A stretch of DNA of 64,000 bases from Chryseobacterium oleae (GCF_900115055.1 NZ_FOVD01000010.1:1-64000), one strand, 5' to 3'; shown: positions 52,209-61,863, numbered from the stretch's first letter. The notes: generated by a model not told the origin, from the letters alone. Translations and numbers: made by a program.

Positions 52209-54362
52209 ATGCCAAGAAAAGGTAAATATATAAGCCATAAAAACGAACAGAAACTTATAGAGATCGGAAGACTGATCCTGCGTTTCATGAATACTAATTC
52301 CACGAAGATCTACAATTATAAGCAGATCGCAGAAGGAATTGATTATAAAAATCCACGTCAGAGAGAGCTGGTAATTCAGGCCCTTCACAAACTTCAGGGT
52401 TCTGAGAAGGTGAAAGAAGTGGAAAAAGGAAAGTATATCGTTAATCTGAAGATTGCGGGAACTTTGAGTGGAACAATTGATTTCAACCAGTCCGGAAACG
52501 CCTATGTAAGCGTAGAAGGTATGGAAGATGACGTCTTTATCCATTCTAAAAACGTAAAAGATGCATTGCAGGGCGATAAAGTTCTGATTGTAACATATCA
52601 TTTTAAAGGTAAAAAACTGGAAGGCTCCGTACTGGAAGTTCTGGAAAGAACAAGAACTGAGTTTGTAGGAACATTCCAGGTAGTTGCTCACAAAGACTTC
52701 GGTTTTGTCGTGTGTGATAAAAAAACGATCAACACTGATATTTTTATTCCAAGAGCAAAATTCGGAGGTGCTGAAAACGGTGATAAAGTGGTCGTAAAAA
52801 TGACAGAATGGAGACCGGGCGACAAAAATCCTCAGGGAGAAATCACTCAGGTATTGGGTGCTCCGGGTGAGCATGAAACCGAGATCCACTCTATCCTTGC
52901 AGAATACGGTCTTCCGTATGAATTCCCACAGGAAGTTGAGCTGGATGCTGATAAAATCGACAGAAGAATCACCGATGAAGAAGCTGCGAAGCGTTGGGAT
53001 ATGCGTGATATCTGTACCTTCACCATTGACCCTAAGGATGCAAAAGATTTTGATGATGCCCTTTCCATAAGAAAATTAGAAAACGGAAACTGGGAGATCG
53101 GGGTGCACATTGCAGACGTTTCCCATTATGTAGTTCCGGGAACAATGCTGGATGATGAAGCTTACAAAAGAGCGACGTCGGTATACCTTGTAGACCGTGT
53201 GGTTCCGATGCTTCCGGAAGTTTTGAGTAACGATGTGTGCTCGCTTCGTCCGAATGAAGATAAATATACATTCTCAGCAGTTTTCCAGCTGAATGATAAA
53301 GCAGAAATCCAGAAACAGTGGTTTGGAAGAACGGTGATCCATTCAGACAGAAGATTTACCTATGAAGAAGCTCAGGAACGTATAGAAACGGGCCAGGGAG
53401 ATCTTGCAGAAGAAATCAATACACTGGACAGACTTGCGAAAATCATGCGTGATGAACGTGTAAGAAACGGAGCAATTACATTTGACAGAAGTGAAGTAAG
53501 ATTCAATCTGGATGAAAATAATTCGCCAATCGGAGTGTACTTTAAAATAAGCAAGGATTCCAATCACCTGATCGAAGAATTCATGCTTTTAGCCAATAAA
53601 AAAGTGTCCGAATTTGTATCACTGAATACTAAAGGCGGTGTAACCAATAATACCTTTATCTACAGAGTCCATGATGATCCGAATCCGGCAAAACTGGAAG
53701 CATTGAGAGATTTTGTCTCTACTTTCGGATATAAAATGAATCTGGACAATACCAAAAAGGTAGCGGAATCACTGAATAAACTTCTTTTCGATGTCAAAGG
53801 AAAAGGAGAAGAAAATATGATCGAAACGCTGGCCATGAGAAGTATGAGCAAAGCGGTTTATTCTACAGAGCCTATCGGACATTACGGTTTAGGTTTCGAG
53901 TATTACAGCCACTTTACCTCTCCTATCCGTCGTTATCCTGACCTTTTGGCCCACCGTCTTTTACAGCATTATCTTGACGGAGGTAAATCGCCAAGCAAGC
54001 AGGAACTGGAAGACAAAGCCAAACACTGCAGCTCTATGGAAAGACTGGCTGCCGATGCAGAAAGAGATTCTATCAAATTCATGCAGGTGAAATTTATGGA
54101 GAAACACCTTGGAGAAACATTTACAGGCGTTATTTCCGGTGTTGCGGAATTCGGTTTCTGGGTAGAAATCCCTGAAAACGGTGCTGAAGGTTTAATCAAA
54201 TTGAGAGACCTTGTAGATGATTCCTATTCTTACGATGCGAAAACCCATGCTGTTTACGGTAACAAAACCGGTAAAAAGCATCAGTTGGGAGACCAGGTTC
54301 AGATCAAAGTAGTGAAAGCAAACCTTATTCAAAAGCAGTTAGACTTTAAGATTGTTGATTAA
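52209..54362 (+). CDS. rnr: ribonuclease R
   Basis: A 717-residue 3'-5' exoribonuclease. A winged-helix N-terminal part comes first (about 10-75), then cold-shock/OB domains (AGTLSGTIDFNQSGNAYVSVEGMEDDVFIHSKN). The catalytic RNB domain starts around residue 275 with DPKDAKDFDDALSIRK, whose Asp residues bind magnesium, and continues with HIADVSHYV, FTSPIRRYPDLLAHRLL. The C-terminal S1 domain is at about 635-715. It degrades structured RNA and acts in rRNA and mRNA quality control. The C terminus lacks the long basic tail of the Escherichia enzyme. Confidence 0.95.
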   Translation: MPRKGKYISHKNEQKLIEIGRLILRFMNTNSTKIYNYKQIAEGIDYKNPRQRELVIQALHKLQGSEKVKEVEKGKYIVNLKIAGTLSGTIDFNQSGNAYVSVEGMEDDVFIHSKNVKDALQGDKVLIVTYHFKGKKLEGSVLEVLERTRTEFVGTFQVVAHKDFGFVVCDKKTINTDIFIPRAKFGGAENGDKVVVKMTEWRPGDKNPQGEITQVLGAPGEHETEIHSILAEYGLPYEFPQEVELDADKIDRRITDEEAAKRWDMRDICTFTIDPKDAKDFDDALSIRKLENGNWEIGVHIADVSHYVVPGTMLDDEAYKRATSVYLVDRVVPMLPEVLSNDVCSLRPNEDKYTFSAVFQLNDKAEIQKQWFGRTVIHSDRRFTYEEAQERIETGQGDLAEEINTLDRLAKIMRDERVRNGAITFDRSEVRFNLDENNSPIGVYFKISKDSNHLIEEFMLLANKKVSEFVSLNTKGGVTNNTFIYRVHDDPNPAKLEALRDFVSTFGYKMNLDNTKKVAESLNKLLFDVKGKGEENMIETLAMRSMSKAVYSTEPIGHYGLGFEYYSHFTSPIRRYPDLLAHRLLQHYLDGGKSPSKQELEDKAKHCSSMERLAADAERDSIKFMQVKFMEKHLGETFTGVISGVAEFGFWVEIPENGAEGLIKLRDLVDDSYSYDAKTHAVYGNKTGKKHQLGDQVQIKVVKANLIQKQLDFKIVD

Positions 54363-54429
54363 TTAAATCATAAAGTATAACTTTGTATTTAATGGGATGA
54401 AATTTTTTTTTCATTTAAAATACTATTGA

Positions 54430-55128
54430 ATGTTTGAACTCGTACTTTCTGCCGTTGTCTTAGGATTTATGCTGAGCCTGGTTTTTATAGGACCTATTTT
54501 TTTCCTTTTAATTGAAACCAGCTTCTCCAGAGGACCGAGACACGCTCTGGCACTCGATCTCGGAGTTATTACGGCAGATATATTATGCATTGTTGCTGCT
54601 TATTATGCAAGTGCAGATATCGTCACATTAATAGATAAACATCCCGGTTTTTACAGGATTACTTCTATACTTATTTTTGTATACGGCATCGTGATGATGG
54701 TCACCAAGACCAAAATGCACATGCCCGGTGAAGAAAAAATCATTGGCCAAAACTATTTTAAAACGTTTTTCAATGGTTTTTTCTTTAATCTTTTAAATGT
54801 AGGAGTGATTCTCTTCTGGCTGGTTACCGTCATTTCCGTAAGAAATCAGTACCCTGATACCAGCAGTTTTATTCTCTACGTTGGTATCGTCATTGCCACT
54901 TATCTGTGCATTGATCTGGCCAAAATATTCTTAGCAAAACAGTTTCACGATAAGCTTACTCAGAAACTCGCCAACCAGATCAGAAGGATCGTGGGCGGGA
55001 TTCTTATTGTTTTCAGTTTCTTTATCTTTCTGCAGAGCTTTAAGAAATTCAATCAGTTCGACAGACGTTTAGAGGAAGCTGAGAAAAAAGAAATCAAATA
55101 CCAAAAAACAGGACAAAAGACAGAATGA
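54430..55128 (+). CDS. LysE/RhtB-type transporter
   Basis: A 232-residue membrane protein with six hydrophobic segments, the LysE superfamily pattern: GFMLSLVFIGPIFFLLIETSFSRGPRHALALDLGVITADILCIVAAYYA at the start, then GFFFNLLNVGVILFWLVTVISVRNQ. This family exports amino acids or other small molecules from the cytoplasm. The C-terminal 25 residues are charged (FDRRLEEAEKKEIKYQKTGQK). It overlaps the LD-carboxypeptidase gene start by 4 bp (ATGA), so both are translated together. Export of a product of muropeptide turnover is possible. Confidence 0.85.
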   Translation: MFELVLSAVVLGFMLSLVFIGPIFFLLIETSFSRGPRHALALDLGVITADILCIVAAYYASADIVTLIDKHPGFYRITSILIFVYGIVMMVTKTKMHMPGEEKIIGQNYFKTFFNGFFFNLLNVGVILFWLVTVISVRNQYPDTSSFILYVGIVIATYLCIDLAKIFLAKQFHDKLTQKLANQIRRIVGGILIVFSFFIFLQSFKKFNQFDRRLEEAEKKEIKYQKTGQKTE

Positions 55129-56054
55129 AAAAAATAATCTTTCCAAAAGCCCTTAAAAAAGGTGCTAAAATAGCTGTAATCTCCCCTGCCGGAGCTGTAG
55201 ATGTTTCCCAACTTGAAAAGGGAATAGAAATGATAAAAAGCAGAGGTTTTGAACCTGTATTGGGTGAACATCTCTACACTAAATTTTCAAACGGATACAA
55301 TTACGCAGGAACAGAAAAGGAAAGATTAAAAGATATCAACTGGGCTTTAAACGATAAAGAAATTTCAGCAGTCTGGGCTTCAAGAGGCGGTTACGGATGT
55401 CAGCATCTGGTTCAGCAATTAAAGCTTAAAAACTTTACAGACAACTCGAAGTGGTATATCGGCTATTCGGATAATACCGTTATTCAAAGCTATTTATTAA
55501 AGAAAGGTTTTGCTTCCATCCATGGTCAGACCATCAAAACATCCAGTTTTGGAGTGACAGATGAAGGCTATGATATGATCTTTGATATATTAAAAGGGAA
55601 AAGCCCTAAATATGCTTTAAAATCTCATCAATTTAATAAGCCTGGTAATATTGAAGGTGAATTGGTTGGGGGTAATTTAGCCCTGATCTATGCCCTTCTG
55701 GGAACCCCTTATTCTTTTGATTTCAAAGATAAAATTCTATTCATTGAAGATATCGGAGAAAACTTTTATGCTCTTGACCGAATGATCATGAGCCTGGAAT
55801 TAGCTGGTGTTTTCAAAAAGATTAAAGGATTGATCATTGGAGGAATGACCAATATGGGCGATGAAAAAGAGAATAAAAGCTATGAAGAAAGCTTCGATGA
55901 ATTTGCCTATCAACTGATTTCAGACAGGATTTCAAAGTATAAATTCCCTGCTGCTTTCGGATTCCCGAATGGACATATTAAAGATAACAGACCTTTGATT
56001 ATTGGTGGAAAAGTTACGATGAAGATTGGAGATAAGGTTAAGATTGAGTTTTAA
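55125..56054 (+). CDS. LD-carboxypeptidase (S66 family)
   Basis: A 309-residue serine peptidase. The S66 nucleophile Ser115 is in IGYSDNTVI, preceded by VWASRGGYGCQHLVQQL, and the Glu/His partners are in GELVGGNLALIYALLGTPYSFDF and FPNGHIKDNRP. It removes D-Ala from L,D-bonded murein tetrapeptides during cell-wall recycling. There is no signal peptide, so it is cytoplasmic. Overlap by 4 bp with the LysE-type transporter gene suggests coupling. Confidence 0.93.
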   Translation: MKKIIFPKALKKGAKIAVISPAGAVDVSQLEKGIEMIKSRGFEPVLGEHLYTKFSNGYNYAGTEKERLKDINWALNDKEISAVWASRGGYGCQHLVQQLKLKNFTDNSKWYIGYSDNTVIQSYLLKKGFASIHGQTIKTSSFGVTDEGYDMIFDILKGKSPKYALKSHQFNKPGNIEGELVGGNLALIYALLGTPYSFDFKDKILFIEDIGENFYALDRMIMSLELAGVFKKIKGLIIGGMTNMGDEKENKSYEESFDEFAYQLISDRISKYKFPAAFGFPNGHIKDNRPLIIGGKVTMKIGDKVKIEF

Positions 56055-56096
56055 AAATCACCCATACTTCTACTCTCAAACCCTCAAACTTGAAAG

Positions 56097-56468
56097 ATGG
56101 CCACTCATAATGATTTCGGTAAAATAGCAGAAGATCTTGCAGCTGAATATCTGCAAAAGAACGGCTATAAAGTCCTGACGAGGAATTTCAGGTTTCAGAA
56201 AGCTGAAATCGATATCATTGCTGAGAAAGAGGATCTCATTATTATCATAGAAGTAAAAGCACGTTCTACAGATGCTTTTATGCTGCCTCAGGAAGCCGTT
56301 ACCAAAACAAAAATTAAATCTATTGTTACTGCAGCCAATCATTATCTTGAAGAATTTAACAGGAACAATGAAGTGAGGTTTGATATTATTTCTGTCCTTC
56401 CGGACGATAAAAAGAAACTCACGATTGAACATATAACTGATGCTTTTGAAGCGTTTGATGCCAACTAA
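56097..56468 (+). CDS. YraN family protein (UPF0102, endonuclease-like fold)
   Basis: A 123-residue protein with the YraN signature: N-terminal HNDFGKIAEDLAAEYLQKNGYKVLTRNFRFQKAEIDIIAEKEDLIIIIEVKARS. The E-x-D-I-I and E-V-K residues line up with the PD-(D/E)XK nuclease active site. The biological substrate is unknown, but RNA and Holliday-junction-type DNA binding have been proposed for this group. It is 42 bp after the LD-carboxypeptidase gene. Confidence 0.9.
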   Translation: MATHNDFGKIAEDLAAEYLQKNGYKVLTRNFRFQKAEIDIIAEKEDLIIIIEVKARSTDAFMLPQEAVTKTKIKSIVTAANHYLEEFNRNNEVRFDIISVLPDDKKKLTIEHITDAFEAFDAN

Positions 56469-56526
56469 AAAAGTATAAAGTATGAAGGTACTTTGTACAA
56501 TGTACAATTATACATTTTACAACAAA

Positions 56527-57276
56527 ATGAAAACAATACTCATCACCGGAGCTACTTCCGGAATAGGAAAATCTACTGCGGAGCTTCTTGCCAGACAGGG
56601 AAACAGAATCATTATCTGTGGGAGAAGACAGGAGGTCTTGGAATCTTTAAAATCTGAACTTTCTCAATATACCGAAATATTTAGTTTAATATTTGATGTG
56701 AGAAATCTGGATGAAGTTGAAAAAGCAGTCAGTTCTCTTCCCGAAGAATGGAAAAACATTGACGTATTGATCAATAATGCAGGGAATGCTCACGGTTTGG
56801 ATCCTCTTTCTGCCGGAAAGACAGATGATTGGGATTCTATGATCGATGGGAATGTAAAAGGCCTTTTATACGTTTCCAAAACCATCATCCCTTCTATGAA
56901 AGACCGTAATTCAGGGCATATTGTAAACATTAGTTCAGTGGCGGCAAGACAAACTTATGCTAACGGAACTGTGTATTGTGCAACTAAAAAAGCAGTTGAT
57001 GTAATTTCTGAAGGAATGCGTCTGGAACTGACCGAATTTGGAATCAAGGTAACCAACATTCAGCCGGGTGCCGTGGAAACGGATTTCTCTCTGGTAAGAT
57101 TCAAAGGAGACAGTGAAAAAGCAGCCACCGTATATGCCGGTTACGAGGCCTTGAAAGCAGAAGATATTGCTGATGCCATTGCTTATTGTGTGAATGCTCC
57201 CAAACATGTGACGGTTTCAGATATGACTATTTATCCGAGTGCACAGAGTGAGCCGAGAACGATTTACAGAAAATAA
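56527..57276 (+). CDS. short-chain dehydrogenase/reductase
   Basis: With the start at 56527 (MKTILITGATSGIGKSTAELL) the protein is 249 residues; an upstream ATG at 56482 would add a 15-residue tail that lacks the Rossmann start. NAD(P) motif TGATSGIG, NNAG in LINNAGNAHGLD, catalytic Ser in NISSVAARQTY, YCATKKAV with Tyr and Lys. It belongs to the YdfG-like group of 3-hydroxy acid or serine dehydrogenases. The real substrate cannot be told. It is on the same strand as the YraN gene. Confidence 0.9.
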   Translation: MKTILITGATSGIGKSTAELLARQGNRIIICGRRQEVLESLKSELSQYTEIFSLIFDVRNLDEVEKAVSSLPEEWKNIDVLINNAGNAHGLDPLSAGKTDDWDSMIDGNVKGLLYVSKTIIPSMKDRNSGHIVNISSVAARQTYANGTVYCATKKAVDVISEGMRLELTEFGIKVTNIQPGAVETDFSLVRFKGDSEKAATVYAGYEALKAEDIADAIAYCVNAPKHVTVSDMTIYPSAQSEPRTIYRK

Positions 57277-57277
57277 G

Positions 57278-57718
57278 GTGAAAAGAATATCCTTTTTTAT
57301 CCTGGTCTTCTCATTTGTTTTTTGGAACTGCCAGAATGTGAACACTTCTCAAAAAGATGAAAAGCTATTTGAAAGTATTAGACTTCTGGATAGTTATCTA
57401 CAGAATAATGATGAGAAGATCATTGATGTTTTGAGGCCTGATGTATCTTTTGGTCATTCCAATGGCTGGATACAGAACTTTGAAGATTTCAAAAAAGATT
57501 TTTTATCTAAGAAAGTCATTTACAAAGAGATTCAGCAGACAGAACTTTCCGAGATCAAGAGGTATAAAAAAACAGCAAGCATCAGAAGAAAAATAAAAGT
57601 TTCCGGAACCTATAAAAACCAGGATTTTGAAATGAAACTGGCTCTGCTGGAGATCTGGATAAAAAAGAATGCTGCATGGAAACTATGGAGTCGGCAGAGT
57701 GTCGAAATAAAGCCATAA
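57278..57718 (+). CDS. lipoprotein, NTF2-like (DUF4440-like) unknown
   Basis: The likely start is GTG at 57278, 1 bp after the SDR stop; an earlier ATG would overlap the SDR coding end by 38 bp. This gives 146 residues: a signal peptide with lipobox-like FVFWNC and Cys at about residue 18. The mature part (LDSYLQNNDEKIIDVLRPDVSFGHSNGWIQNFEDFKKDFLSKKVIYKEI ... LEIWIKKNAAWKLWSRQSVE) is the cone-shaped NTF2-like fold, as in DUF4440 proteins. Role unknown. Confidence 0.75.
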   Translation: MKRISFFILVFSFVFWNCQNVNTSQKDEKLFESIRLLDSYLQNNDEKIIDVLRPDVSFGHSNGWIQNFEDFKKDFLSKKVIYKEIQQTELSEIKRYKKTASIRRKIKVSGTYKNQDFEMKLALLEIWIKKNAAWKLWSRQSVEIKP

Positions 57719-57783
57719 ATTTGCACGAATTTAAAGCAATTTCGCTTTTTTGTGATTTTGCCACCTAGCTTAAAATTAAAGAG

Positions 57784-58464
57784 ATGAAAATTCTATATCT
57801 GGAAACCTCTTCCAAAAACTGTTCTGTAGCTATTTCAGACGATGAAAAGCTCTTATGCCTGTGCGAAGAAGTTTCCGACAACTATAAACAGTCTGAAAGC
57901 CTTCACACGTATGTAGAATGGGCACTGGAAGGCGCAGGCCTCACCATTAAAGATATTGAGGCGGTATCATTGGGTAAAGGACCAGGTTCTTATACAGGAT
58001 TAAGGATCGGGGCATCATCGGCAAAAGGATTTTGCTACGGACTGAAAATACCACTTACTGCTGTGAATTCTTTAGAAAGCATGATAGAGCCCTTTTTAGG
58101 CAAAAACTATGAGTTTATAGTGCCATTGGTCGATGCGAGGAGAATGGAGGTGTATACGGCCGTTTACGACGGTGAAACGGGGAAAGAACTGTCTGCAACC
58201 GAAGCCAAGATTTTAGACGAAACTTCTTTTGAAGAATTTAAAGATAAAAAAGTCATTTTTGTAGGAGACGGCGCAACGAAAGCCAAAGATATTCTGAATC
58301 TTCCCGATGCGGAGTTCAGAGACGATATCTACCCTTCTGCACAATATCTGATAAAAAAGACCCTGAAGAAAATAGAGAGCAAAGAATTTGAAGATATAGC
58401 CTACTTTGAACCGTTCTATCTCAAAGATTTCCACGGGGTAAAGAAAAAGAAAAGCGAAGATTAA
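57784..58464 (+). CDS. tsaB: tRNA threonylcarbamoyladenosine biosynthesis protein TsaB
   Basis: A 226-residue ASKHA-fold protein required, with TsaD and TsaE, for t6A37 on ANN-decoding tRNAs. N-terminal ILYLETSSKNCSVAIS, SESLHTYVEWAL and the typical KGPGSYTGLRIGASSAKGFCYGL segment are diagnostic. TsaB lacks enzymatic activity and acts as a dimeric scaffold of TsaD. The last codons and stop lie inside the following terminator stem and loop. Confidence 0.93.
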   Translation: MKILYLETSSKNCSVAISDDEKLLCLCEEVSDNYKQSESLHTYVEWALEGAGLTIKDIEAVSLGKGPGSYTGLRIGASSAKGFCYGLKIPLTAVNSLESMIEPFLGKNYEFIVPLVDARRMEVYTAVYDGETGKELSATEAKILDETSFEEFKDKKVIFVGDGATKAKDILNLPDAEFRDDIYPSAQYLIKKTLKKIESKEFEDIAYFEPFYLKDFHGVKKKKSED

Positions 58465-58480
58465 GTCTTCGCTTTTTTAG
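58450..58480 (+). terminator. rho-independent terminator overlapping the tsaB stop codon
   Basis: AAAGCGAAGA and TCTTCGCTTTT form a 7 to 11-bp stem, and the TAA stop codon lies in the loop; T residues follow. The overlap means that a terminating ribosome could interfere with hairpin formation. Confidence 0.8.
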
Positions 58481-58494
58481 TGTAATAGTTTTTT

Positions 58495-58640
58495 TAGATG
58501 TCAGATTTCAGACACGAGATTTCAGATTGTTAGGTTGAGACTAAGAGAGAGAATGGTCAATGGTGAAAAGCTTCCAACTCAAAGACTCCAAGTTACAGAA
58601 CTCATAACTCATCACTTCCCACAACTCTCCGACACTCAAG
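58495..58640. repeat. composite dispersed intergenic repeat, copy B (inverted)
   Basis: Read on the minus strand, it holds TTATGAGTTC, TTGACCATTC, CTTAGTCTCAACCTAA and TCTGAAATCT in the same order as copy A at 18010-18225, with many substitutions. Between tsaB and the converging sprE gene. Confidence 0.7.
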
Positions 58641-58649
58641 CTTTCCGCC

Positions 58650-61214
58650 CTATTTAGGCATCGCCGGAATGTCGCTAGGAGCCTTTTCTTTCTGTTCCTT
58701 CTGATCTTTTTGTTTCTTCGGTTTCGGCTTTCCGGATTTCTCAGATTCAAGACCTTGTATAGATGGCTGCATCATTAAGGTGTTATCTGGATTCTGAGGA
58801 GTATTTTGATTCTGGACAGGCTGTTGTGAGGTACCTGGCTGCTGAGGAAGCGCATTTCCTTTGTTATCGGTAGCCTGGAATGATAGTTCACTTTTCAGAT
58901 AGTTCAGCATTTCCTTGGCTTTTATCCCTTCCGGAGTTTTAGCATAGTTGAGTGCAATCTGTTCCAGCTGCAGAATCATGACCTCTTTTCCACTTGTTTT
59001 CCCTGAATTGAAAGCATTCAGAAGATGAAACTTCGGGATCAGTGCATCTTTTGGAAATTTCTGTATTGTCTGTTCTATGACGTCTTTACTTTCTCCAAAT
59101 TTCTCGGATTCATAAAGTGCATAGGCCTTTTTGTATTCATTTTCAACCTCTTCTGAAGATTTTACGAATGAAACGTTTTTAGGGTTTCTGGCAAATTCTG
59201 CGTAAGACGTATAAGGATAATCATTCAAGAGGATTTGTTTTGCTCTTTCGGAAGCCTGAGGATTCTTCAGATAATTCATGGCAAAGATCTCGTAAAGAGC
59301 CTGTAGCATTACTTTTTCCTCAGGTTTTACGTCTACAAGATCATATAAAGTTTTGGTGGCTAAAGGCGTATTGGTGAAATAATTCTGGTACATTACACCC
59401 AGGCCTAAAGAAGCAGTATCTCGATCTTTCTTTAATTGGCCTAATTTCTCCTGATCTGTAGGGATTTGCTCAATATAGTAAGTGGTTTCATAACGTCTCG
59501 GATTGGGAGCCGAAGTTACCCCGAGAGCATCATTTTTCAAGTCCTCAATAGACGCCATTTTCTTGGAATAACGCCAGTTATCAGCCAGTGCTCTTTCTCC
59601 CCAGACCTGCTTAAATGAAGAGGTTCCTTTGCTTATGGTCCCGGTATTGCTGAAATAAAAACCTTTGGTAGTTACTCCGAAATCGGCAAATGAATTGGTA
59701 TTGTTGGCAAATATCGAGTTGGCGCTGTAGTCTCCTCCATCAAAGCCTTTGCTTCTTTCGGCACGAATTCTTTCCCGCTCTTCTTTTTCTTCTTTAGCTT
59801 TAAGTTTTGCGATATACTTAGTGAAAAAATCTGTTTTTTGTACATCGCTCATCTTGGCTAAAGAAAGAATACTGTCATTCTTCTTGATCAGATAATAATT
59901 TTTGGAGATCTTCTTGATGTATTCAGACTGATCTTTTAAAAGGATCTTTGAAGGTTCATAAGTCATCACCGTAAGGGCTGAATCATAGTATGTTCCGGCA
60001 CCGATATAGTCATTCTTTTCAAGGTAGCTCTTCCCTATTTCGTAGTATGTAAGCCCTCTTACCTGTGGGTCGGAAACCTTTTCAAATAAAGATTTTTTGA
60101 AGAACTCCTGCGCTTCATCTTTCTTACCTGCCTTATTGGCCATTAAACCCAAGGCATAATAAAATTCGTTCTTTCTGGAAACGTAAGTTCCTTTTTTACT
60201 GATGCTTTCAAGGTAGTTTTTTGCCCCGTTATAATCCCCTTTTCCATTGAAAGTCTTGGCAATAGCAATCTGGGATTTCACTTCAAATTCAAAGTCGTTG
60301 GCATATTTATAAGCTTGTGTGAAACTTTCACGTGCTTTATCATTTTGTCCGAGATTTTCAGAAACCTGCCCTCTCAGATAGGCTATTCTGCTTTTTAATT
60401 TTCTGTTTGAGTTCAGTTCAAAAGCCCTGTCCAGTTCAACAGCGGCTTCCTCTGTTTTTCCTGCATCCAGAAGAGCTTCAGAATAATAAATGCTCATCAG
60501 TTTGGCATAGCTTTTACTGATATCCTCCCCTTTCAGTTTGGCAAAAGTCTCATGAGCTCTGTGATAATCTTTGATTTTTGCATAGGCTACCCCCTGATAA
60601 ATTCTTGCTAAAGGAAGTCTTTTATCATCCTTCATGTGCGTGAAAACGTAGTTTAGGGCATCCAGAGCCTGTACTGCTTTATTCTGGTAGATTCTTGACT
60701 GTACAAGAATCATATAGGCGTCAAAAATCTTTTTATTTTTTTCTTCCCCGCTTCTGATCACGGAGTATTTGTTGATGGCTTTCTGAGCCTTTGCTTCAGC
60801 AATTTCCAAAGTGGTGGCTCCCTTATTTTGAAGGTCATCGGGTTTACCCGGCGCGGTAGTTTGTGCTCCCGGCATTCCTGGTGGCATTCCCGGAAGTCCT
60901 CTGTCAGAAGAAGGTCTGTTCACTTCTGCCATTTTCATGGAGTTTTCAGCGAAGGCGGCAGACTGCCCCAAATCGCTTCCCAAGGGCTGGTCTTCAAAGG
61001 TAAGGATAGGAATATAAGGCGCATAGAAATTGTCCTTATGCCCCTTGTCTCTGCTCGTAAATTCGCTGTTCAATGCGTCTTTAGCATTAAAAAGGGTATT
61101 ATAATATGTGTTAAATCCTTTCATGAATTTTGAACGCTGCTCCGGCTTTTTAGTCTTGGTAGCACAGGAAGCAACGATACACATGATCAAAAGGAATAAA
61201 ATATTCTTTTTCAT
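58650..61214 (-). CDS. sprE: gliding motility / type IX secretion lipoprotein SprE (PorW-type)
   Basis: An 854-residue lipoprotein: lipobox IVASCATK, Cys17. The start KFMKGFNTYYNTLFNAKDAL is typical of SprE/PorW. A long series of TPR-type helices covers about 150-460 (KAVQALDALNYVFTHMKDDKRLPLARIYQGVAYAKIKDYHRAHETF, and others). The C terminus is Pro/Gln/Lys-rich and disordered (GNALPQQPGTSQQ, KPKPKKQKDQ). SprE is needed for secretion by the type IX system that exports gliding adhesins and enzymes. Other por/gld/spr genes are not nearby. It stands alone and converges on tsaB. Confidence 0.85.
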   Translation of the reverse strand: MKKNILFLLIMCIVASCATKTKKPEQRSKFMKGFNTYYNTLFNAKDALNSEFTSRDKGHKDNFYAPYIPILTFEDQPLGSDLGQSAAFAENSMKMAEVNRPSSDRGLPGMPPGMPGAQTTAPGKPDDLQNKGATTLEIAEAKAQKAINKYSVIRSGEEKNKKIFDAYMILVQSRIYQNKAVQALDALNYVFTHMKDDKRLPLARIYQGVAYAKIKDYHRAHETFAKLKGEDISKSYAKLMSIYYSEALLDAGKTEEAAVELDRAFELNSNRKLKSRIAYLRGQVSENLGQNDKARESFTQAYKYANDFEFEVKSQIAIAKTFNGKGDYNGAKNYLESISKKGTYVSRKNEFYYALGLMANKAGKKDEAQEFFKKSLFEKVSDPQVRGLTYYEIGKSYLEKNDYIGAGTYYDSALTVMTYEPSKILLKDQSEYIKKISKNYYLIKKNDSILSLAKMSDVQKTDFFTKYIAKLKAKEEKEERERIRAERSKGFDGGDYSANSIFANNTNSFADFGVTTKGFYFSNTGTISKGTSSFKQVWGERALADNWRYSKKMASIEDLKNDALGVTSAPNPRRYETTYYIEQIPTDQEKLGQLKKDRDTASLGLGVMYQNYFTNTPLATKTLYDLVDVKPEEKVMLQALYEIFAMNYLKNPQASERAKQILLNDYPYTSYAEFARNPKNVSFVKSSEEVENEYKKAYALYESEKFGESKDVIEQTIQKFPKDALIPKFHLLNAFNSGKTSGKEVMILQLEQIALNYAKTPEGIKAKEMLNYLKSELSFQATDNKGNALPQQPGTSQQPVQNQNTPQNPDNTLMMQPSIQGLESEKSGKPKPKKQKDQKEQKEKAPSDIPAMPK

Positions 61215-61299
61215 TATTCAATATAACTCTCTTATCTGCTTTTTATTATAAGCAGCTGGTGATTTTGTAAAAATAATAAAATTTTATAATGAATAATAT

Positions 61300-61854
61300 T
61301 TATATTTCATTCAAAATTTTGTAAACCAAATGGGTAGGAAGTCCCATAATGGTATAAAAGCTTCCGTTCAGTCTCGTTATTTTTGCCATTCCCAGCCATT
61401 CCTGGATGCCATAACTCCCTGCTTTATCGAAAGGTTTGTAATTCTGAATGTAATAATTGATTTCATCATCTGTCATTTCATCAAGTTCTACATCGGCCAC
61501 ATCGGTTTCTGTAAATGTTTTGTCCGCAGATTTTATGGTAATTCCCGTGTAAACCTGGTGTGTTTTTCCGGAAAGCATGCGAAGCATTTGTCTGGCGTCA
61601 TCTTCATCTTTCGGTTTTCCGAGAATCTGCCCTTCTGCCGCCACTACGGTGTCAGCGGTCAGTAAAACTTCATCACTGGTTAAATTCCGGAACGCTTTAG
61701 CTTTTAATTCAGAGAGATAGGCTGCGGCCTCTCCTATTCCAATGGCGTCAGGAAGAATTTCTTCACAATCTATTTTTACCACTTCGAAATCAAATCCAAG
61801 GCTTGAAAGCAGTTCTTTTCTTCTCGGTGACTGGGATGCTAAAAGTAATTTCAT
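61300..61854 (-). CDS. maf: Maf family nucleotide pyrophosphatase
   Basis: A 184-residue house-cleaning enzyme. N-terminal LLASQSPRRKELLSSLGFDF, SELKAKAF, LLTADTVVAAEGQILGKPKDEDDARQMLRMLSGKTHQVYTG and YKPFDKAGSYGIQEWLGM are all Maf motifs. It hydrolyses non-canonical or modified nucleoside triphosphates; it may also affect septation. It is 9 bp after the KdsC-like gene on the same strand. Confidence 0.93.
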   Translation of the reverse strand: MKLLLASQSPRRKELLSSLGFDFEVVKIDCEEILPDAIGIGEAAAYLSELKAKAFRNLTSDEVLLTADTVVAAEGQILGKPKDEDDARQMLRMLSGKTHQVYTGITIKSADKTFTETDVADVELDEMTDDEINYYIQNYKPFDKAGSYGIQEWLGMAKITRLNGSFYTIMGLPTHLVYKILNEI

Positions 61855-61863
61855 AGAGTGATT

